From positions 186,001-250,000 of the forward strand of contig JAFSMC010000001.1 of the NCBI GenBank assembly GCA_017448105.1: a stretch of 64,000 bases of DNA, in the 5' to 3' direction. The notes under the pieces were generated by a model, which worked only from the letters and a program-made list of their open reading frames with translations, was not told where the DNA came from and searched no databases. A program made the position numbers and the translations under genes. Positions 25,941 to 36,123 of this stretch are shown here, piece by piece (position 1 is the stretch's first letter; every line of letters begins with the position of its first letter). Origin of the DNA: a bacterium. Lineage in GTDB: Bacteria; Bacillota_I; Bacilli_A; Mycoplasmatales; Mycoplasmoidaceae.

Positions 25941-26669
25941 TTATTCAGTTTGGTAGCTTTTAGCATATAACAAAATACCTGTTGCTATAGCTGCATTTAA
26001 TGATTGGGTTTTACCAGAAGTGGCAATCTTAACTCTAAAATCGCTATTATCTAGTAATATTTTGCTAATACCTTTTTGCTCATTACCTACAATTAAAACT
26101 GTTCTAGGTGCAAATTTAACTTCTTGCAAGTTGACATTAGTATTTTCAAGACAACTAGCATAAATTCAGAAATTATTTTCCTTTAATTTAGAAACCACCA
26201 TATGTAAATTAACTACACTAATTAAGTTAATGTTACTAATTGCACCAGTAGAAATTTTTCTTACAAGAGGGGTAATTTGACATTGACGATCTTTACGATA
26301 AATAATCGCATCTACTCCAAAATTTTCAGCGCTTCTAATAATTGAGCCAAAATTATATGAATCATGAATCGAGTCTAAAAGTAAAATAGTAGCTTGCTTT
26401 TTGGAATTGATATGTTGTAATAATGAATCAAGATCGGTAATATTATCATTACTAACATAACCAATAGCTAATTGGTGATTACAACTTTTAGAAACCTTTT
26501 TATCATAAAATGCTTTGTTATTATTAACAATTAATTTGCCGCCCAAGTATCTACTAACGATTGTAAAAAAATTCTTGTCATAATTAGAAATAATGGCCTT
26601 GCAAAGACTATCATTTTTAACTGCATCTAAAATGGCTTTTTTACCAATAATTAATGTTTCTTTACTCAT
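25941..26669 (-). CDS. rlmB: RlmB/TrmH-family rRNA 2'-O-methyltransferase
   Basis: This 242-residue SPOUT methyltransferase matches the group that modifies G2251 of 23S rRNA. It has an N-terminal L30e-like RNA-binding region starting LIIGKKAILDAV, then the SPOUT motifs: LLLDSIHDSYNFGSIIRSAENFG (motif 1, with N and R), VLIVGNEQKGIS (motif 2) and the C-terminal knot segment IATSGKTQSLNAAIATGILLY (motif 3). TGA at 26166 reads as Trp. Target assignment is by family only. It overlaps the ECF S gene upstream by 19 bases. Confidence 0.88.
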
Positions 26670-27823
26670 AATTTATTAGTTATAGGTTTACTTTTAATAA
26701 AAATATTATTGTCTTGGGTGTCAAAATGTGTCATAGAAATAATAATTTTAAATACTGAATAAATAACAAAGATATTAAGTGGAATCAAAATAAAGAGTAG
26801 CAATATTCTAAGTATGAATCAATATTGGAATGGGTAAACAGAAAATTCAGCATCAAAACACGGAACAATCACAACATTAATTATTGACTCAACGACAACC
26901 ACCATTAATAATACAGATACAAAACAAGCAAATGTGGAACTTTTTTGTGGCTTTTTTAATGTATCTTCAAGCACACTAAGTTTTTGTTTAAGGTTGGTAA
27001 TCCAAACTAAATTGTTACTATAAAATTCAAAATGTCAATTACTAAAACTTTGACGATTTGTAGAAATTAATAAATGATTGTGAATTGGTAATTTAATTTT
27101 TTTATTGTACTTATGTAATAAGTAATCACGCTTTATTCTATTTGCATTATCAAATAAATATGCACCCCAAATAAGCAAAATCACTGCAAAGAATAAACTT
27201 AATAATATTCACATAATAATAGATTTGTCAACAGTTATTCATTCAAATATTTCAATAGTAATTGGTAATTGTCAAACATAAACTTGGAAAAGTGCACATA
27301 ATAAGGCGCAAATAACTGTACTAGCAATACAAAATGCTAATTTGTTTTTAAGACTTAAACGTCATAATTGATTTAATAAACCGCTAATCAACCCACACAG
27401 AATGCAAACAATAAAATATCCATAGTGAAAAGAACTAGCAGTAATCACAATAGTTAAAAAATCAGTCATAGCTCCAATAAATAAGCCAACTATTGGACCA
27501 TACAACAAACCACCAGTCTTAATCAACATTGTTTCAATATTAATTCTTCATCCCGGATATGCCCTAAATAAAACACCAAAAGCTCCACCAGTAAGAAAGA
27601 TCAAAATGATTATGCATGATATTGAGATAGAAATCACCATCGCAATATTAGATATTCCTTTAGTAGATATTCTTGGAAAAAGATAAATTCTTTTTTTAAG
27701 GAAAACGTAATAAAACAATTTTCTTAATAAACCAAAAATAAATGCTAAAAAAATAAATGATATAGTAAGAATGATGATCTGACTAGATGAAATTATGTTG
27801 TCTTTTTGGCTGACTAAAGTCAT
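26651..27823 (-). CDS. ECF transporter S component-like membrane protein
   Basis: The 390-residue protein has N-terminal hydrophobic segments and the S-component signature (AYPGWRINIETMLIKTGG, then GLLYGPIVGLFIGAMTDFL) that in energy-coupling factor transporters binds a vitamin or other micronutrient. A long, moderately hydrophobic C-terminal half with a basic central loop and two final segments is beyond the usual 180-200 residue S subunit. Substrate is unknown. ATG 27823 is preferred because a TATAAT lies nine bases upstream; an ATG at 27856 is possible but lies in the loop of a 13-bp hairpin. The ECF ATPases and T subunit are not in the window. Confidence 0.75.
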
Positions 27824-27832
27824 ATTCAAAAT

Positions 27833-27838
27833 ATTATA
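27833..27838 (-). promoter_or_regulatory. -10 element for the ECF S gene
   Basis: A perfect TATAAT on the minus strand ends nine bases before ATG 27823, so the transcript would have almost no leader. It follows directly on the hairpin that ends the rplJL unit. Confidence 0.5.
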
Positions 27839-27867
27839 GTTAATAAAAGATTGCATCTTTTATTAAC
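27839..27867 (-). terminator. Perfect 13-bp hairpin after rplJL
   Basis: GTTAATAAAAGAT and ATCTTTTATTAAC pair perfectly around a 3-base loop. It lies 24 bases after the rplL stop and before the ECF S promoter. It is followed by an A/T mix, not a pure U tract, so it is a probable but non-classical terminator. Confidence 0.5.
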
Positions 27868-27872
27868 ATACC

Positions 27873-27893
27873 AATTTAAGAAAATCTTAAATT
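27873..27893 (-). repeat. 9-bp inverted repeat at the rplL stop
   Basis: AATTTAAGA/TCTTAAATT with a 3-base loop forms a hairpin that overlaps the rplL stop codon by two bases. It may protect the 3' end or act with the next hairpin in termination. Confidence 0.4.
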
Positions 27894-28257
27894 ATTTAAT
27901 TTCAACTTTTGCACCAGCAGCTTCAAACTTAGCAGCAATTTCTTTAGCTTCTTCAGGTTTAATACCTTCTTTAATAATACAAGGTAATTTATCAACTGCG
28001 CTTTTAGCTTCCATCAAACCAGAACCAGTGATTTCTTTAAGGATTTTAATAACTGCAACTTTGCCAGAACCTGCATTAGTTAATGAAATAGTTACTAGAC
28101 TTGGAGCAGCGTTAGCAGCAGCTGGAGCAGCAGCAACAGCTGGTGCTGCTGCTGACACACCAAATTCCTTTTCAATTGCTTTAACAAGATCACTTATTTC
28201 AAGTAAACTCATTTCTTTTAAAGCTTCAATAAATTGTTCGTTTGTTAATTTTGCCAT
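27892..28257 (-). CDS. rplL: Ribosomal protein bL12 (L7/L12)
   Basis: The 121-residue stalk protein has the N-terminal dimerisation helix region ([20 protein letters not shown]), an Ala-rich hinge ([19 protein letters not shown]) and the C-terminal domain with [19 protein letters not shown] and [17 protein letters not shown]. It recruits translation GTPases to the large subunit. It follows rplJ after 10 bases with an AAGGAG-type ribosome site. Confidence 0.97.
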   Translation of the reverse strand: MAKLTNEQFIEALKEMSLLEISDLVKAIEKEFGVSAAAPAVAAAPAAANAAPSLVTISLTNAGSGKVAVIKILKEITGSGLMEAKSAVDKLPCIIKEGIKPEEAKEIAAKFEAAGAKVEIK

Positions 28258-28267
28258 AATTTTCTCC

Positions 28268-28768
28268 TTAATTATTTTTGTTTTTTGTATCTTTTAATGC
28301 ATTTAAACCATAAAGCAAATTACGTATAGGACCAACTAAACATGATAATAGCATTGAATATAGTCCTTTTCTTCCAGGGATAGATGCAATTTGAGCAAAT
28401 TGATCATTAGTAACAACTTTGTTTTCTAAGAAACCAATTTTAAACTTTACAAATTTATGCTTTTCCATAATTTTGTGAATAGTTCTGAAACCAATTACTT
28501 CGTCTTCATTAGCTAATACAAGAGCATTTGGTCCAGAAAAGTCTTCAAAGTTAGGAACAACATTAATTGCTTTAAGTGCACGATTTAAAATGTTATTCTT
28601 AACAATTTCAATAGTTGCTTTATCGCCATGGATTTGATGACGCATTGCTGTTAGTTCTTTAACTGACAAACCAAGATATTCGAAAACCAAAAATGACTTA
28701 GCATTTTTAAGTTTATCTACTAGCAAATTCGTCAATTCAGCTTTTTTATCAATAGCAGCTTTTGACAC
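28268..28768 (-). CDS. rplJ: Ribosomal protein uL10
   Basis: The 166-residue protein anchors the L7/L12 stalk on 23S rRNA. It shows [30 protein letters not shown] and the [15 protein letters not shown] segment typical of L10. The start is GTG at 28768 after an AAGGAG ribosome site. In bacteria L10 (with L12) represses its own operon through an mRNA leader, and such a leader is present just upstream. Confidence 0.96.
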   Translation of the reverse strand: MSKAAIDKKAELTNLLVDKLKNAKSFLVFEYLGLSVKELTAMRHQIHGDKATIEIVKNNILNRALKAINVVPNFEDFSGPNALVLANEDEVIGFRTIHKIMEKHKFVKFKIGFLENKVVTNDQFAQIASIPGRKGLYSMLLSCLVGPIRNLLYGLNALKDTKNKNN

Positions 28769-28800
28769 AATAATTCTCCTTTATTTCTTCTACAATATAC

Positions 28801-28826
28801 AAAAATCTTTGGTAACACCAAAGATT
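28801..28826 (-). terminator. Attenuator hairpin in the rplJ leader
   Basis: AATCTTTGG/CCAAAGATT forms a 9-bp stem with a 5-base loop, followed by TTTTTG on the minus strand, 33 bases before the rplJ GTG. The 5' arm can alternatively pair with ACCAAAGA in the upstream L10-binding leader, so it looks like a terminator controlled by leader folding. Confidence 0.65.
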
Positions 28827-28910
28827 AAACAAGTAATAAATAATACAACTTATATTCCTCGGTAACATATTAAGGCTTAAACCTGTTACTGTCTTTGGTA
28901 TATTGCAGCT
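28827..28910 (-). promoter_or_regulatory. L10 leader (autoregulatory mRNA element)
   Basis: The transcript leader contains GCTGCAATA, ACCAAAGACAGTAACAGG and, after a short loop, TGTTACCGAGG. This order matches the L10-binding leader known from Gram-positive rplJL operons, where the AGTAAC...GTTACC stem and the flanking GAC/GAGG bases form a kink-turn-like site for the L10-L12 complex. The position between a TATAAT and the rplJ start supports the call. Confidence 0.75.
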
Positions 28911-28913
28911 ATC

Positions 28914-28919
28914 ATTATA
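28914..28919 (-). promoter_or_regulatory. -10 element for rplJL
   Basis: A perfect TATAAT on the minus strand lies just upstream of the L10 leader. It abuts the stop codon of the preceding cls-like gene. Confidence 0.6.
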
Positions 28920-30365
28920 CTACATAAATAGTGGGTAAAAAATATTGTAACAACCAATTAAAAATCTTTGCCATCTAGTAAATTTCATTGGTTTAGTCAA
29001 AACAGTATTTTTTAAAAGGCTATTAAAGTATTTAGCAAAGTATTGTTTTTTGTCTTTTAAACACATAATTATTTGTTGATGCAAAAATAATGATGAATAG
29101 TTGTAATTTAATGGACTAATAATCACAGCGCTATCATCAATAATAATAAAATTGCAATCAATTTTTTGATTTAATTCATAAACACACATGTTGTTAACTA
29201 AATTTTCACAAAAACGATTACTAATTTGCTTTTGACTTTTTGCTGCACAAGATGAACGAATAATTTTAACATCTATATTTTTAATTAAAGCAGTTTCTAA
29301 AGCAGATTTAATATTAGTAATTGGAATAAAATTGTTTGTAATAATTTTTATCGATTTTTTTGCATTATGAAATATATCAAAAAGAATGTTGAAGAGATTT
29401 TGAAAGTGTGGAAAAGATGCAGAATATTGACATTGACTTTGAAATTTGTAATCAAGTTGAATAGTTTTTAGTTTTATTGATGCTAAATTGTTTAATTTTG
29501 CTAACATTTCTATATGTTTTTTGTTAGTTGTTGTTTGTCAATAATTTACGAAAATCTTTAATAATGTTTGCACATTAGGACCACTAATACAATAATGGAA
29601 TATTAATTTATTTTGTTCTTTTTTATCCCATATTGAATTGCCAATTACAGCCATACTGTTATCAATAATTAACATAGAATTAACCAGTAAAACATTAAAA
29701 AATATTTTAGCTACACATCTTGGTTTAAAACATTCTAAATAAATGTTGTTTTTTTTAAGAATTTTGATAATTTTATATGGTATTTGTGCCCGTAAATCAT
29801 ACAAAATATAAATATCTAAATTATTTTTAGTTTTTTTTGTTTCTAAAAGCAATGGAACATATTTGTTTGTAAAAACATCTTTATCAACAAGATTAATTTG
29901 AATAACAATTGATTTTTGAGCATGCTTTATTAATTTAGTGATATATGCATCAGATTGCTCTTGGCTTTTAATGAATTGAAATTGATTTTGTGAAGCAAAA
30001 ATATTATCTTTTTGATGATTAAGTTTGGGATTTTTAACTTTTTCAATGTTAAAAACTTTATTATTAATCTTATTATTCCATTTTATTCTATTAAAACCAA
30101 GTAAATAAAGAAAAACAAAACTAAAAATTGGGAAAAAAATAATGATAAATAATCATCTAGATTTAGCTACTTGTTCCCATTTCTTAGAATTAAAGATACT
30201 AATTGCTATTAACAAATTAACAATAAAAATTAAAAGAAATACTGATAATCATCCAATTCATGGTATTTTTGGAAGATATAAATGACAAGCAACAATAGCA
30301 CTAATAATTGACCCAAACCAAAGTAAGCAAACGAGAAATAAATAGAATATTTTTTTCTTTTTCAT
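28920..30365 (-). CDS. Cardiolipin-synthase-like protein without HKD motifs
   Basis: The 481-residue protein has the length and layout of bacterial cardiolipin synthase: two or three N-terminal membrane segments (about 6-28, 37-57, 70-92), then two phospholipase D-like repeats. The repeat cores are recognisable by VNSMLIIDNSMAVIGNS (about 228-244) and CNFIIIDDSAVIISPLN (about 404-420), which correspond to the HRKilVIDg..a.iGg.N pattern. In both, the His and Lys of HxKxxxxD are gone. The N-terminal FNRIKW and C-terminal IFYPLFM tail also fit Cls. It is therefore probably a non-catalytic relative or a diverged enzyme. It ends the hisS-to-feoB gene run, two bases after feoB. Confidence 0.7.
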
Positions 30366-30367
30366 TA

Positions 30368-32422
30368 TTATCTTTGAATAATACCAAAACCAATCCAATA
30401 AATTAATGATGATAGAACAAAGGCTACTGAAATAGATGACAACATGTCAATTCCAGTGTTTTTTCAACCAACAGACGAATGCATAGTTACTATTGAAGGA
30501 ATACATGGAATATAGAACGAAAAGAAAGTAAGGAAAGATATAGCCCTTAAACAAGCTAAAGCATTGCTAGGAGTGCCAATGTGAAATAAAGAAATAATTG
30601 GATGTTCATTTGTATTTGCAAAGATTTGTTTAATTGTTCCAAGCATAAGTTCTTTAGCTGGTAAAGCAACTAATAGGCATGTGGTGTATTGTCAACCATT
30701 AACACCACAAATACCAAGGAAAAGATAATTAATATAACTTAAACCAAACGAAATGTAACATAGAAAAGACTGTGTCTTATCACTAGTATAACCTCGTGGG
30801 CCAATATTTAATAATACTCATACAACTAGATTGCAAGCAACAATAATTAATAATGCGCGTTTTAAAAATTCTTTTATCTTTAATCAAGTTGTTTTAAAAA
30901 TAACTTTAAAGTCTAATTTAGTTCATTGAACCATTTCAACACAAAAGAATGATTTTTCACGTCTAAATAATATTTTTGAAAAAAGCAAACCAAGAATTAA
31001 AGCAATGATTCCACTAAAAAATATAAATGAAAAGTCAACTAGTCAACTAAAATTTGGAAAACATACACCAGTAATAGCAGCAATAACAATAACTCTTGTT
31101 GTACATACACAAAATGGTGAAATTAATGTAGCAACTATTCGTTCTTTTTTGCTTGAACTACTTTTAGCCAGTAAAATGGCAGGAACAGTACAACCAAAAC
31201 CAGTTATTAATGTTACAACTGACCTACCGCTAATCCCAAAATGCCATAGTAACTTATCAAATAAAATAGATGTTCTAGCTAAAAAACCTGTTTGTTGCAA
31301 AATACTAAAACATATATATAAGATCACTATTGGGATCAAAAATGGTAAAACAATGAAAAATCCATTAATCAAACCATCTAAACACAATGAAGTGCATCAA
31401 TCTGGTGAATTTCATTTAATGAATGAAGGCTTAATTCATTGTACTAAGACTATATCACTTAACCATGCGCTAAACTGATCTTGCAACCATTTTCCTCCAT
31501 AATTCCCAAAAGCTAAATAATATATTACTATAAGAACTAATAAAAATAATGGGAAACCAAATCAACCCTTGAAAAATAATTTGTCAGCTTTTCTTCCTGA
31601 CTCTATTTTCTTTGATTGAAGATATTTTTTATTATTGTAACCGCATTTTTGCAAAATTTGTTTGATATATTGTAATTTACGATTACGGATTTGTTCAGCA
31701 TATAAATGACATTTTTTCAAATCAAAAATTTTGCATATTGCCTTATAGATTTGTGAATGTTTTGTTTTATAGTAATTATGGAAATGTTCATTACCTTCAA
31801 GCAACATAATAGCATGGAAACGTTTAGAAACATAACATTCAGGCAAAACATTACATATTTTTTCAATAAGATTTTCTAGGTTGATTGAGTAAGTAATAAT
31901 TTTTTTGTCAATGGTGTTGTTATCATGAATAGACTTAACCACTTTATCAAGATTAATACCTTTGTTAGACTGAGTTAAGATAACATTCAAACCACCTAAT
32001 ATTTTTGATAAAGTTTTTCATTGGAATGTAGAAACATTAATACTATCTGTCATATTAATGACTAATGTACTTAACATTCCAGTTTCAAGAGTTTGAAGTG
32101 TTAAATATAAATCACGTTCCAGACTTTTGGCAGCAATAACATTAACAATACCCGTAATATTATGTTTAATCAAGTGATAATTAACTTCATGTTCTTCAGC
32201 AATTGGATGCGATAAATTATAAACCCCTGGTAAATCAACAATATGAAAGTTTTTTTCATGTTTTAAACAACCTGTAGTGTGTTCAGTTGTCATTCTATCA
32301 ATGTTACTAACAAGAGCTACAGATGTTGTTAAGTGATTAAAAATAGTTGATTTACCAACATTTGGTGTCCCAACAAGTAAATATAAAAATTGACACTGTT
32401 GTTTTCTAGACAACTTCGACAT
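30368..32422 (-). CDS. feoB: Ferrous iron transporter B
   Basis: The 684-residue membrane GTPase imports Fe2+. The N-terminal G domain has G1 GTPNVGKS (18-25), G3 DLPGVYNL (63-70) and G4 NMTD (123-126). A helical spacer follows to about residue 280, then the transmembrane core with GFLARTSILFDKLL, VTLITGFGCTVPAIL (the Gly-Cys-Pro gate motif) and a second repeat AKELMLGTIKQIF. Many Trp are TGA, which splits the frame under the standard code; it is not a pseudogene. It overlaps feoA by 17 bases. Fe2+ uptake fits an oxygen-poor habitat and the iron needs of the flavodiiron protein and NrdG. Confidence 0.93.
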
Positions 32423-32636
32423 AAATTAAATTACAATCCTCATCTCTTAGCACATATTCAACATTGCAAACTTGTAAATGTAAAACATGATTTGATTTGT
32501 TATAGTCTAAAACTTTAATAATTGCTCCAGGTACTAAACCAATGTTAGCAATCTTATGTTGAGATTCAACATCATGAAAACATGTAGAGTGAATCTTTAC
32601 TATTTTTCCTTTGTGTTTATATGATAAAGCAACCAT
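32406..32636 (-). CDS. feoA: Ferrous iron transport protein A
   Basis: The 76-residue SH3-like protein is a cytoplasmic partner of FeoB. It shows the family outline KGKIVKI, then IANIGLVPGAIIKVLDY and LRDEDCNLIYVEV. ATG 32636 gives the usual family length; the frame continues 36 bases upstream to a TTG with no support. TATAAT at 32664-32669 may drive feoAB. It overlaps the feoB start by 17 bases, indicating coupled translation. Confidence 0.85.
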   Translation of the reverse strand: MVALSYKHKGKIVKIHSTCFHDVESQHKIANIGLVPGAIIKVLDYNKSNHVLHLQVCNVEYVLRDEDCNLIYVEVV

Positions 32637-32663
32637 ATTTTGTATTGATTTTAATTCGAAGGT

Positions 32664-32669
32664 ATTATA
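32664..32669 (-). promoter_or_regulatory. -10 element for feoAB
   Basis: A perfect TATAAT on the minus strand lies 27 bases before the feoA ATG, within the 65-base gap to dgkA. It suggests feoAB-cls can be expressed separately from the upstream genes. I see no Fur-box-like palindrome. Confidence 0.45.
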
Positions 32670-32701
32670 CAAAAATGTTAGCTTAAAAAATATGCTAAAT
32701 A

Positions 32702-33091
32702 TTATTCAATACCTAATGTTCGTCAAATGATAATCAAGACCGCAACCATAACTGACATAATTGATAGAACAAGCGTTGCAGCTGCTGAAATATCTTTAAT
32801 TTTCTTAGCATTGTAACTATATGTAAATGAGACAACATCAACCAAATTCTCAACAGCTGTGTTTATTAATTCCATACTGATAACAAGACAAATTACCATT
32901 GCTAAAATTATTCAGTCAATAATTTTTAAATGTTTATGCAATATGCTAGCAATTGTAATAACAATCGCAGCAATAATAAAATCAACAATCAAAGTTTTTT
33001 CTTCTTTTAAAGCAATAAATAAACCTTTAAAAGCATAACCAAACTTTTTTATTCACGATTCCTTAATATCAAAATTAAAATCTTTTTTCAT
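32702..33091 (-). CDS. dgkA: Diacylglycerol/undecaprenol kinase
   Basis: The 129-residue membrane enzyme phosphorylates diacylglycerol or undecaprenol with ATP. The family signature is clear: FGYAFKGLFIALKEEKTL at the N-terminus, SMELINTAVENLVDVVS (catalytic Glu and Asn) after the second membrane segment, and KIKDISAAATLVLS before the third. TGA encodes Trp at three sites. Since the organism likely has no cell wall, diacylglycerol recycling for phospholipids may be more relevant than undecaprenol. It lies four bases after the ybeY stop. Confidence 0.93.
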
Positions 33092-33095
33092 TCTC

Positions 33096-33542
33096 TTATT
33101 TTATATGACAATTATCTAAAATCGTTTCGGTTATTTGCAACATCTTGTTTAATTCACGATCAGTTTTATGTTCAAAACCCAACATATGCAAAATACCATG
33201 AACAATAACAAAATAGAATTCATAATCCAACAAAAGATTTATTTGTTTAGCATAATCTTCACAAAATGGATAACAAATAAACATTTCGCCAAGCAAACAT
33301 GTTGAAATTTCTTTATTATCATGAAAGGCAAAAGTAATTACATCAGTAACTTTGTTAATTTTTCGATATTTATGATTAATTCTTTTTATTTCTAAGCTAT
33401 TGGTTATGTTGATATCAAAAATAAGTTTTTTACTTATTTTTAACAGTTGGCACATATTCTTACAAATATCTTTTATTTTAGATGTAACTTTTTTATTATT
33501 TTTTAAAAAATGATGAGGGTCACTTAAAGTAAAAAGTAACAT
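33096..33542 (-). CDS. ybeY: Endoribonuclease YbeY
   Basis: The 148-residue metalloprotein acts in 16S rRNA 3'-end maturation and ribosome quality control. It has NHKYRKINKVTDVITFAF and the zinc motif HGILHMLGFEH (three His), with Glu where most members have Asp. The start codon overlaps the rsmI stop by one base (TAATG). Neighbouring rsmI also acts on 16S rRNA. Confidence 0.93.
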   Translation of the reverse strand: MLLFTLSDPHHFLKNNKKVTSKIKDICKNMCQLLKISKKLIFDINITNSLEIKRINHKYRKINKVTDVITFAFHDNKEISTCLLGEMFICYPFCEDYAKQINLLLDYEFYFVIVHGILHMLGFEHKTDRELNKMLQITETILDNCHIK

Positions 33543-34399
33543 TATTTTATCCTTTGCGATTCAACATAAATGTTATAAACTAGTGAAACTTGTAAGTTAA
33601 GTTGTAAAGCAATCTTTTTACAGGCTACCTTAAGTGGACAATTATTTTCTTTTAAGGTTTTTTTTACTAATTTAACAATTTCAATTTTGGAATAGTCAAT
33701 ATTAATGTTTTTTCTTGATTGGAAGTCAATAATAATTACAAATTCACCTTTTTCAACAATAGAATTAATGATGTCTTTATAATAACCACGATAAATTGTT
33801 TCATTAAGCTTAGTTAATTCACGGCAAACCACTAAATAAGGACGATTAAAGATACTATTAATATCCTTTAACGAATCTTTAATTCGATAAACTGATTCAA
33901 AACAAATTATTGATGTTTGTAACTGTTTTAATTCACTTAATCTTTTTATTCTTTGGGTTTTGCTTGCTGGCAAAAAACCATTAAAGTAAAAATTATTAAG
34001 ATTTAAACCACTAACAACAACTGCATGCATAATGCTACTTGGTCCATTAATAACTTCAATAGTAATATTTTGTTTGTAGCACTCATCAACAAGACGATAA
34101 CCTGGATCACTAATACATGGATAACCTGCATCAGAAACTAAAACAGTTTTTTTAGATTTGATCTTGCTGATTGCTAATTCTAGTTTCTTTTTTTCATTAA
34201 ATTTTTGATAAGAAATAAGTTCTTTATTATTAATGTTGAACTTAACAAGTAACTTAGAAGTTACTCTAGTATCTTCACATAAAATGCATTCACATGTTTT
34301 AAGTGTTTCAAGACATCTTGAAGATACTTCATTTAAATTACCAATAGGTGTGGCAATTATATGTAATTTTATTTTAGCGTTATATGGCTGGTAAATCAT
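33542..34399 (-). CDS. rsmI: 16S rRNA (cytidine1402-2'-O)-methyltransferase
   Basis: The 285-residue tetrapyrrole-methylase-fold enzyme 2'-O-methylates C1402 in the decoding centre. It shows ATPIGNLNEVSSR, CEDTRVTSKLL, VSDAGYPCISDPGYRLV and NGPSSIMHAVVVSG in the expected order. Length is normal. It starts three bases after the aspS stop and is coupled to ybeY. Confidence 0.95.
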   Translation of the reverse strand: MIYQPYNAKIKLHIIATPIGNLNEVSSRCLETLKTCECILCEDTRVTSKLLVKFNINNKELISYQKFNEKKKLELAISKIKSKKTVLVSDAGYPCISDPGYRLVDECYKQNITIEVINGPSSIMHAVVVSGLNLNNFYFNGFLPASKTQRIKRLSELKQLQTSIICFESVYRIKDSLKDINSIFNRPYLVVCRELTKLNETIYRGYYKDIINSIVEKGEFVIIIDFQSRKNINIDYSKIEIVKLVKKTLKENNCPLKVACKKIALQLNLQVSLVYNIYVESQRIK

Positions 34400-34402
34400 A
34401 AA

Positions 34403-36121
34403 TTACTTAGTTATTTTAAGATGCAATTCTTTTAAATCTTCATCATTAACAGCGCTAGGTGCTTCTAGTGTTAAGTCAACACCATGACTGTTTTTAGGGA
34501 AAGCAATAACATCACGAATGGTCTGAGCTTGAGTTAAAATCATTATCAAACGATCTAAACCTATAGCAAGTCCTCCCATCGGTGGAACACCATATTCAAA
34601 AGCTTTGATTAAGTAACCAAATTTAGTTTTAATTTCTTTTGTACTTAGTCCAATTGCTTCAAACATGTGTGTTTGAAGTTGCGGATCAGTAATTCTGATT
34701 GAACCACCACCAATTTCATAACCATTTAAAACAATATCATAAGCTTGTGCTTTAGCATTTTTTTTATCTTTATAAAAAGTATCAAGACATTGTTTAGATG
34801 GTGAAGTGAAAGGATGATGTGCTGCTTGATATTTCTTAGTTTCTTTGTTATATTCGAATAATGGTCAATCAACAATTCAAAGAAATTTAAAATCATTAGG
34901 TTTAGCAAAAGCAAATATCTCATTTGCTTTTACTCTACATGCCCCAAGAGTTTTATTAACTGTCTCTAAATCTGTATCAGCACAACAAATAATTGTTCCA
35001 GTTGTTATTTTGAAAAAATCAACAAGCTGTTCTTTAAAGTTATCAAAATCCTTTATTTGCTTAAAGAAAAAACAATCTTTAAAGTTAGAATCAACAATTT
35101 TTTTATTTTTTACAAGAAAATAAACACTTCTTATGCCTATATCAACACCATTTTTATCAATTTGCTCAAATTGTTTATTAGAAACAATTTTGTCTTCAAT
35201 TTTGAAACCTTTTAAAACATAATTTTTAGTTTCTTTAATCAATAATGATAAATTTTGCAGACATAAATCATATCTAAGATCTGGTTTGTCAACACCATAT
35301 CTATCCATGCTTTCTTTATATGTTAAAGTAGGGAATGGTGTTTTAACATCAACATTTAATGTCTTTTTAATACAATGTTTAAGCATTTGTTCAACAATAG
35401 AAATAATTTGTTTTTGATTAATAAAACTCATTTCTATGTCTAATTGAGTAAACTCAGGTTGTCTATCGGCACGTAAGTCTTCATCTCTAAAGCATTTTGC
35501 TACTTGAAAATAACGATCAAAACCACTAACCATTAATAATTGTTTAAAAATTTGTGGACTTTGTGGCAAGGCAAAGAAATGATTTGAAGATTTTCTTGTA
35601 GGCACAAGATAATCTCTGGCTCCTTCTGGCGTTGGTTTAGCTAAAACTGGTGTTTCAATATCAACAAAATTATTATTAATTAAAAAATTTCTAAGTGAGT
35701 GAATAAATTCAGAACGAAAAATAATTCTTTGTTGTAAAACATTACGTCTTAAATCAAGATAACGATATTGCAAACGAAGTTCTTCAAGTGCATCTGTTTT
35801 ATCTTCAATAATAAAAGGTGGCACTTTAGCTAAACATAAAATAGTTAATTTCTCAATCTTAATTTCAAACTTACCAGTTTTTAGTTTTAAATTAGGGGTT
35901 TTACGTAATAAAACTTTCCCTTCAATACGAACCACAGATTCACGAGTTAATTTGCTGATTTCTTTAATTTTATTACTAACTGCTTGGACAAGACCATAAC
36001 GATCAGCAATGTCAACAAAAAATATTGTTCCAATATTTCTTATTTTTTTGACTCAGCCTTCAATAATAACTGTTTGATTCAAATTATCATTGTTAATATG
36101 ACCACAATAAACTTTTTTCAT
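34403..36121 (-). CDS. aspS: Aspartyl-tRNA synthetase
   Basis: The 572-residue class II enzyme has the OB-fold anticodon domain (VIIEGWVKKIRN with TGA Trp), motif 2 [20 protein letters not shown] and motif 3 [11 protein letters not shown]. The bacterial-type GAD insertion lies between the catalytic halves. Length is typical. It starts two bases after the hisS stop; the hisS-aspS pair is a common Gram-positive arrangement, usually under T-box control, but I see no T-box here. Confidence 0.97.
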
Positions 36122-36123
36122 AA

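Noticed and set aside
30368-32422. feoB as a pseudogene broken by stop codons
   Set aside because: All internal stops are TGA at places where Trp fits; the frame is continuous under code 4 and G motifs are intact.
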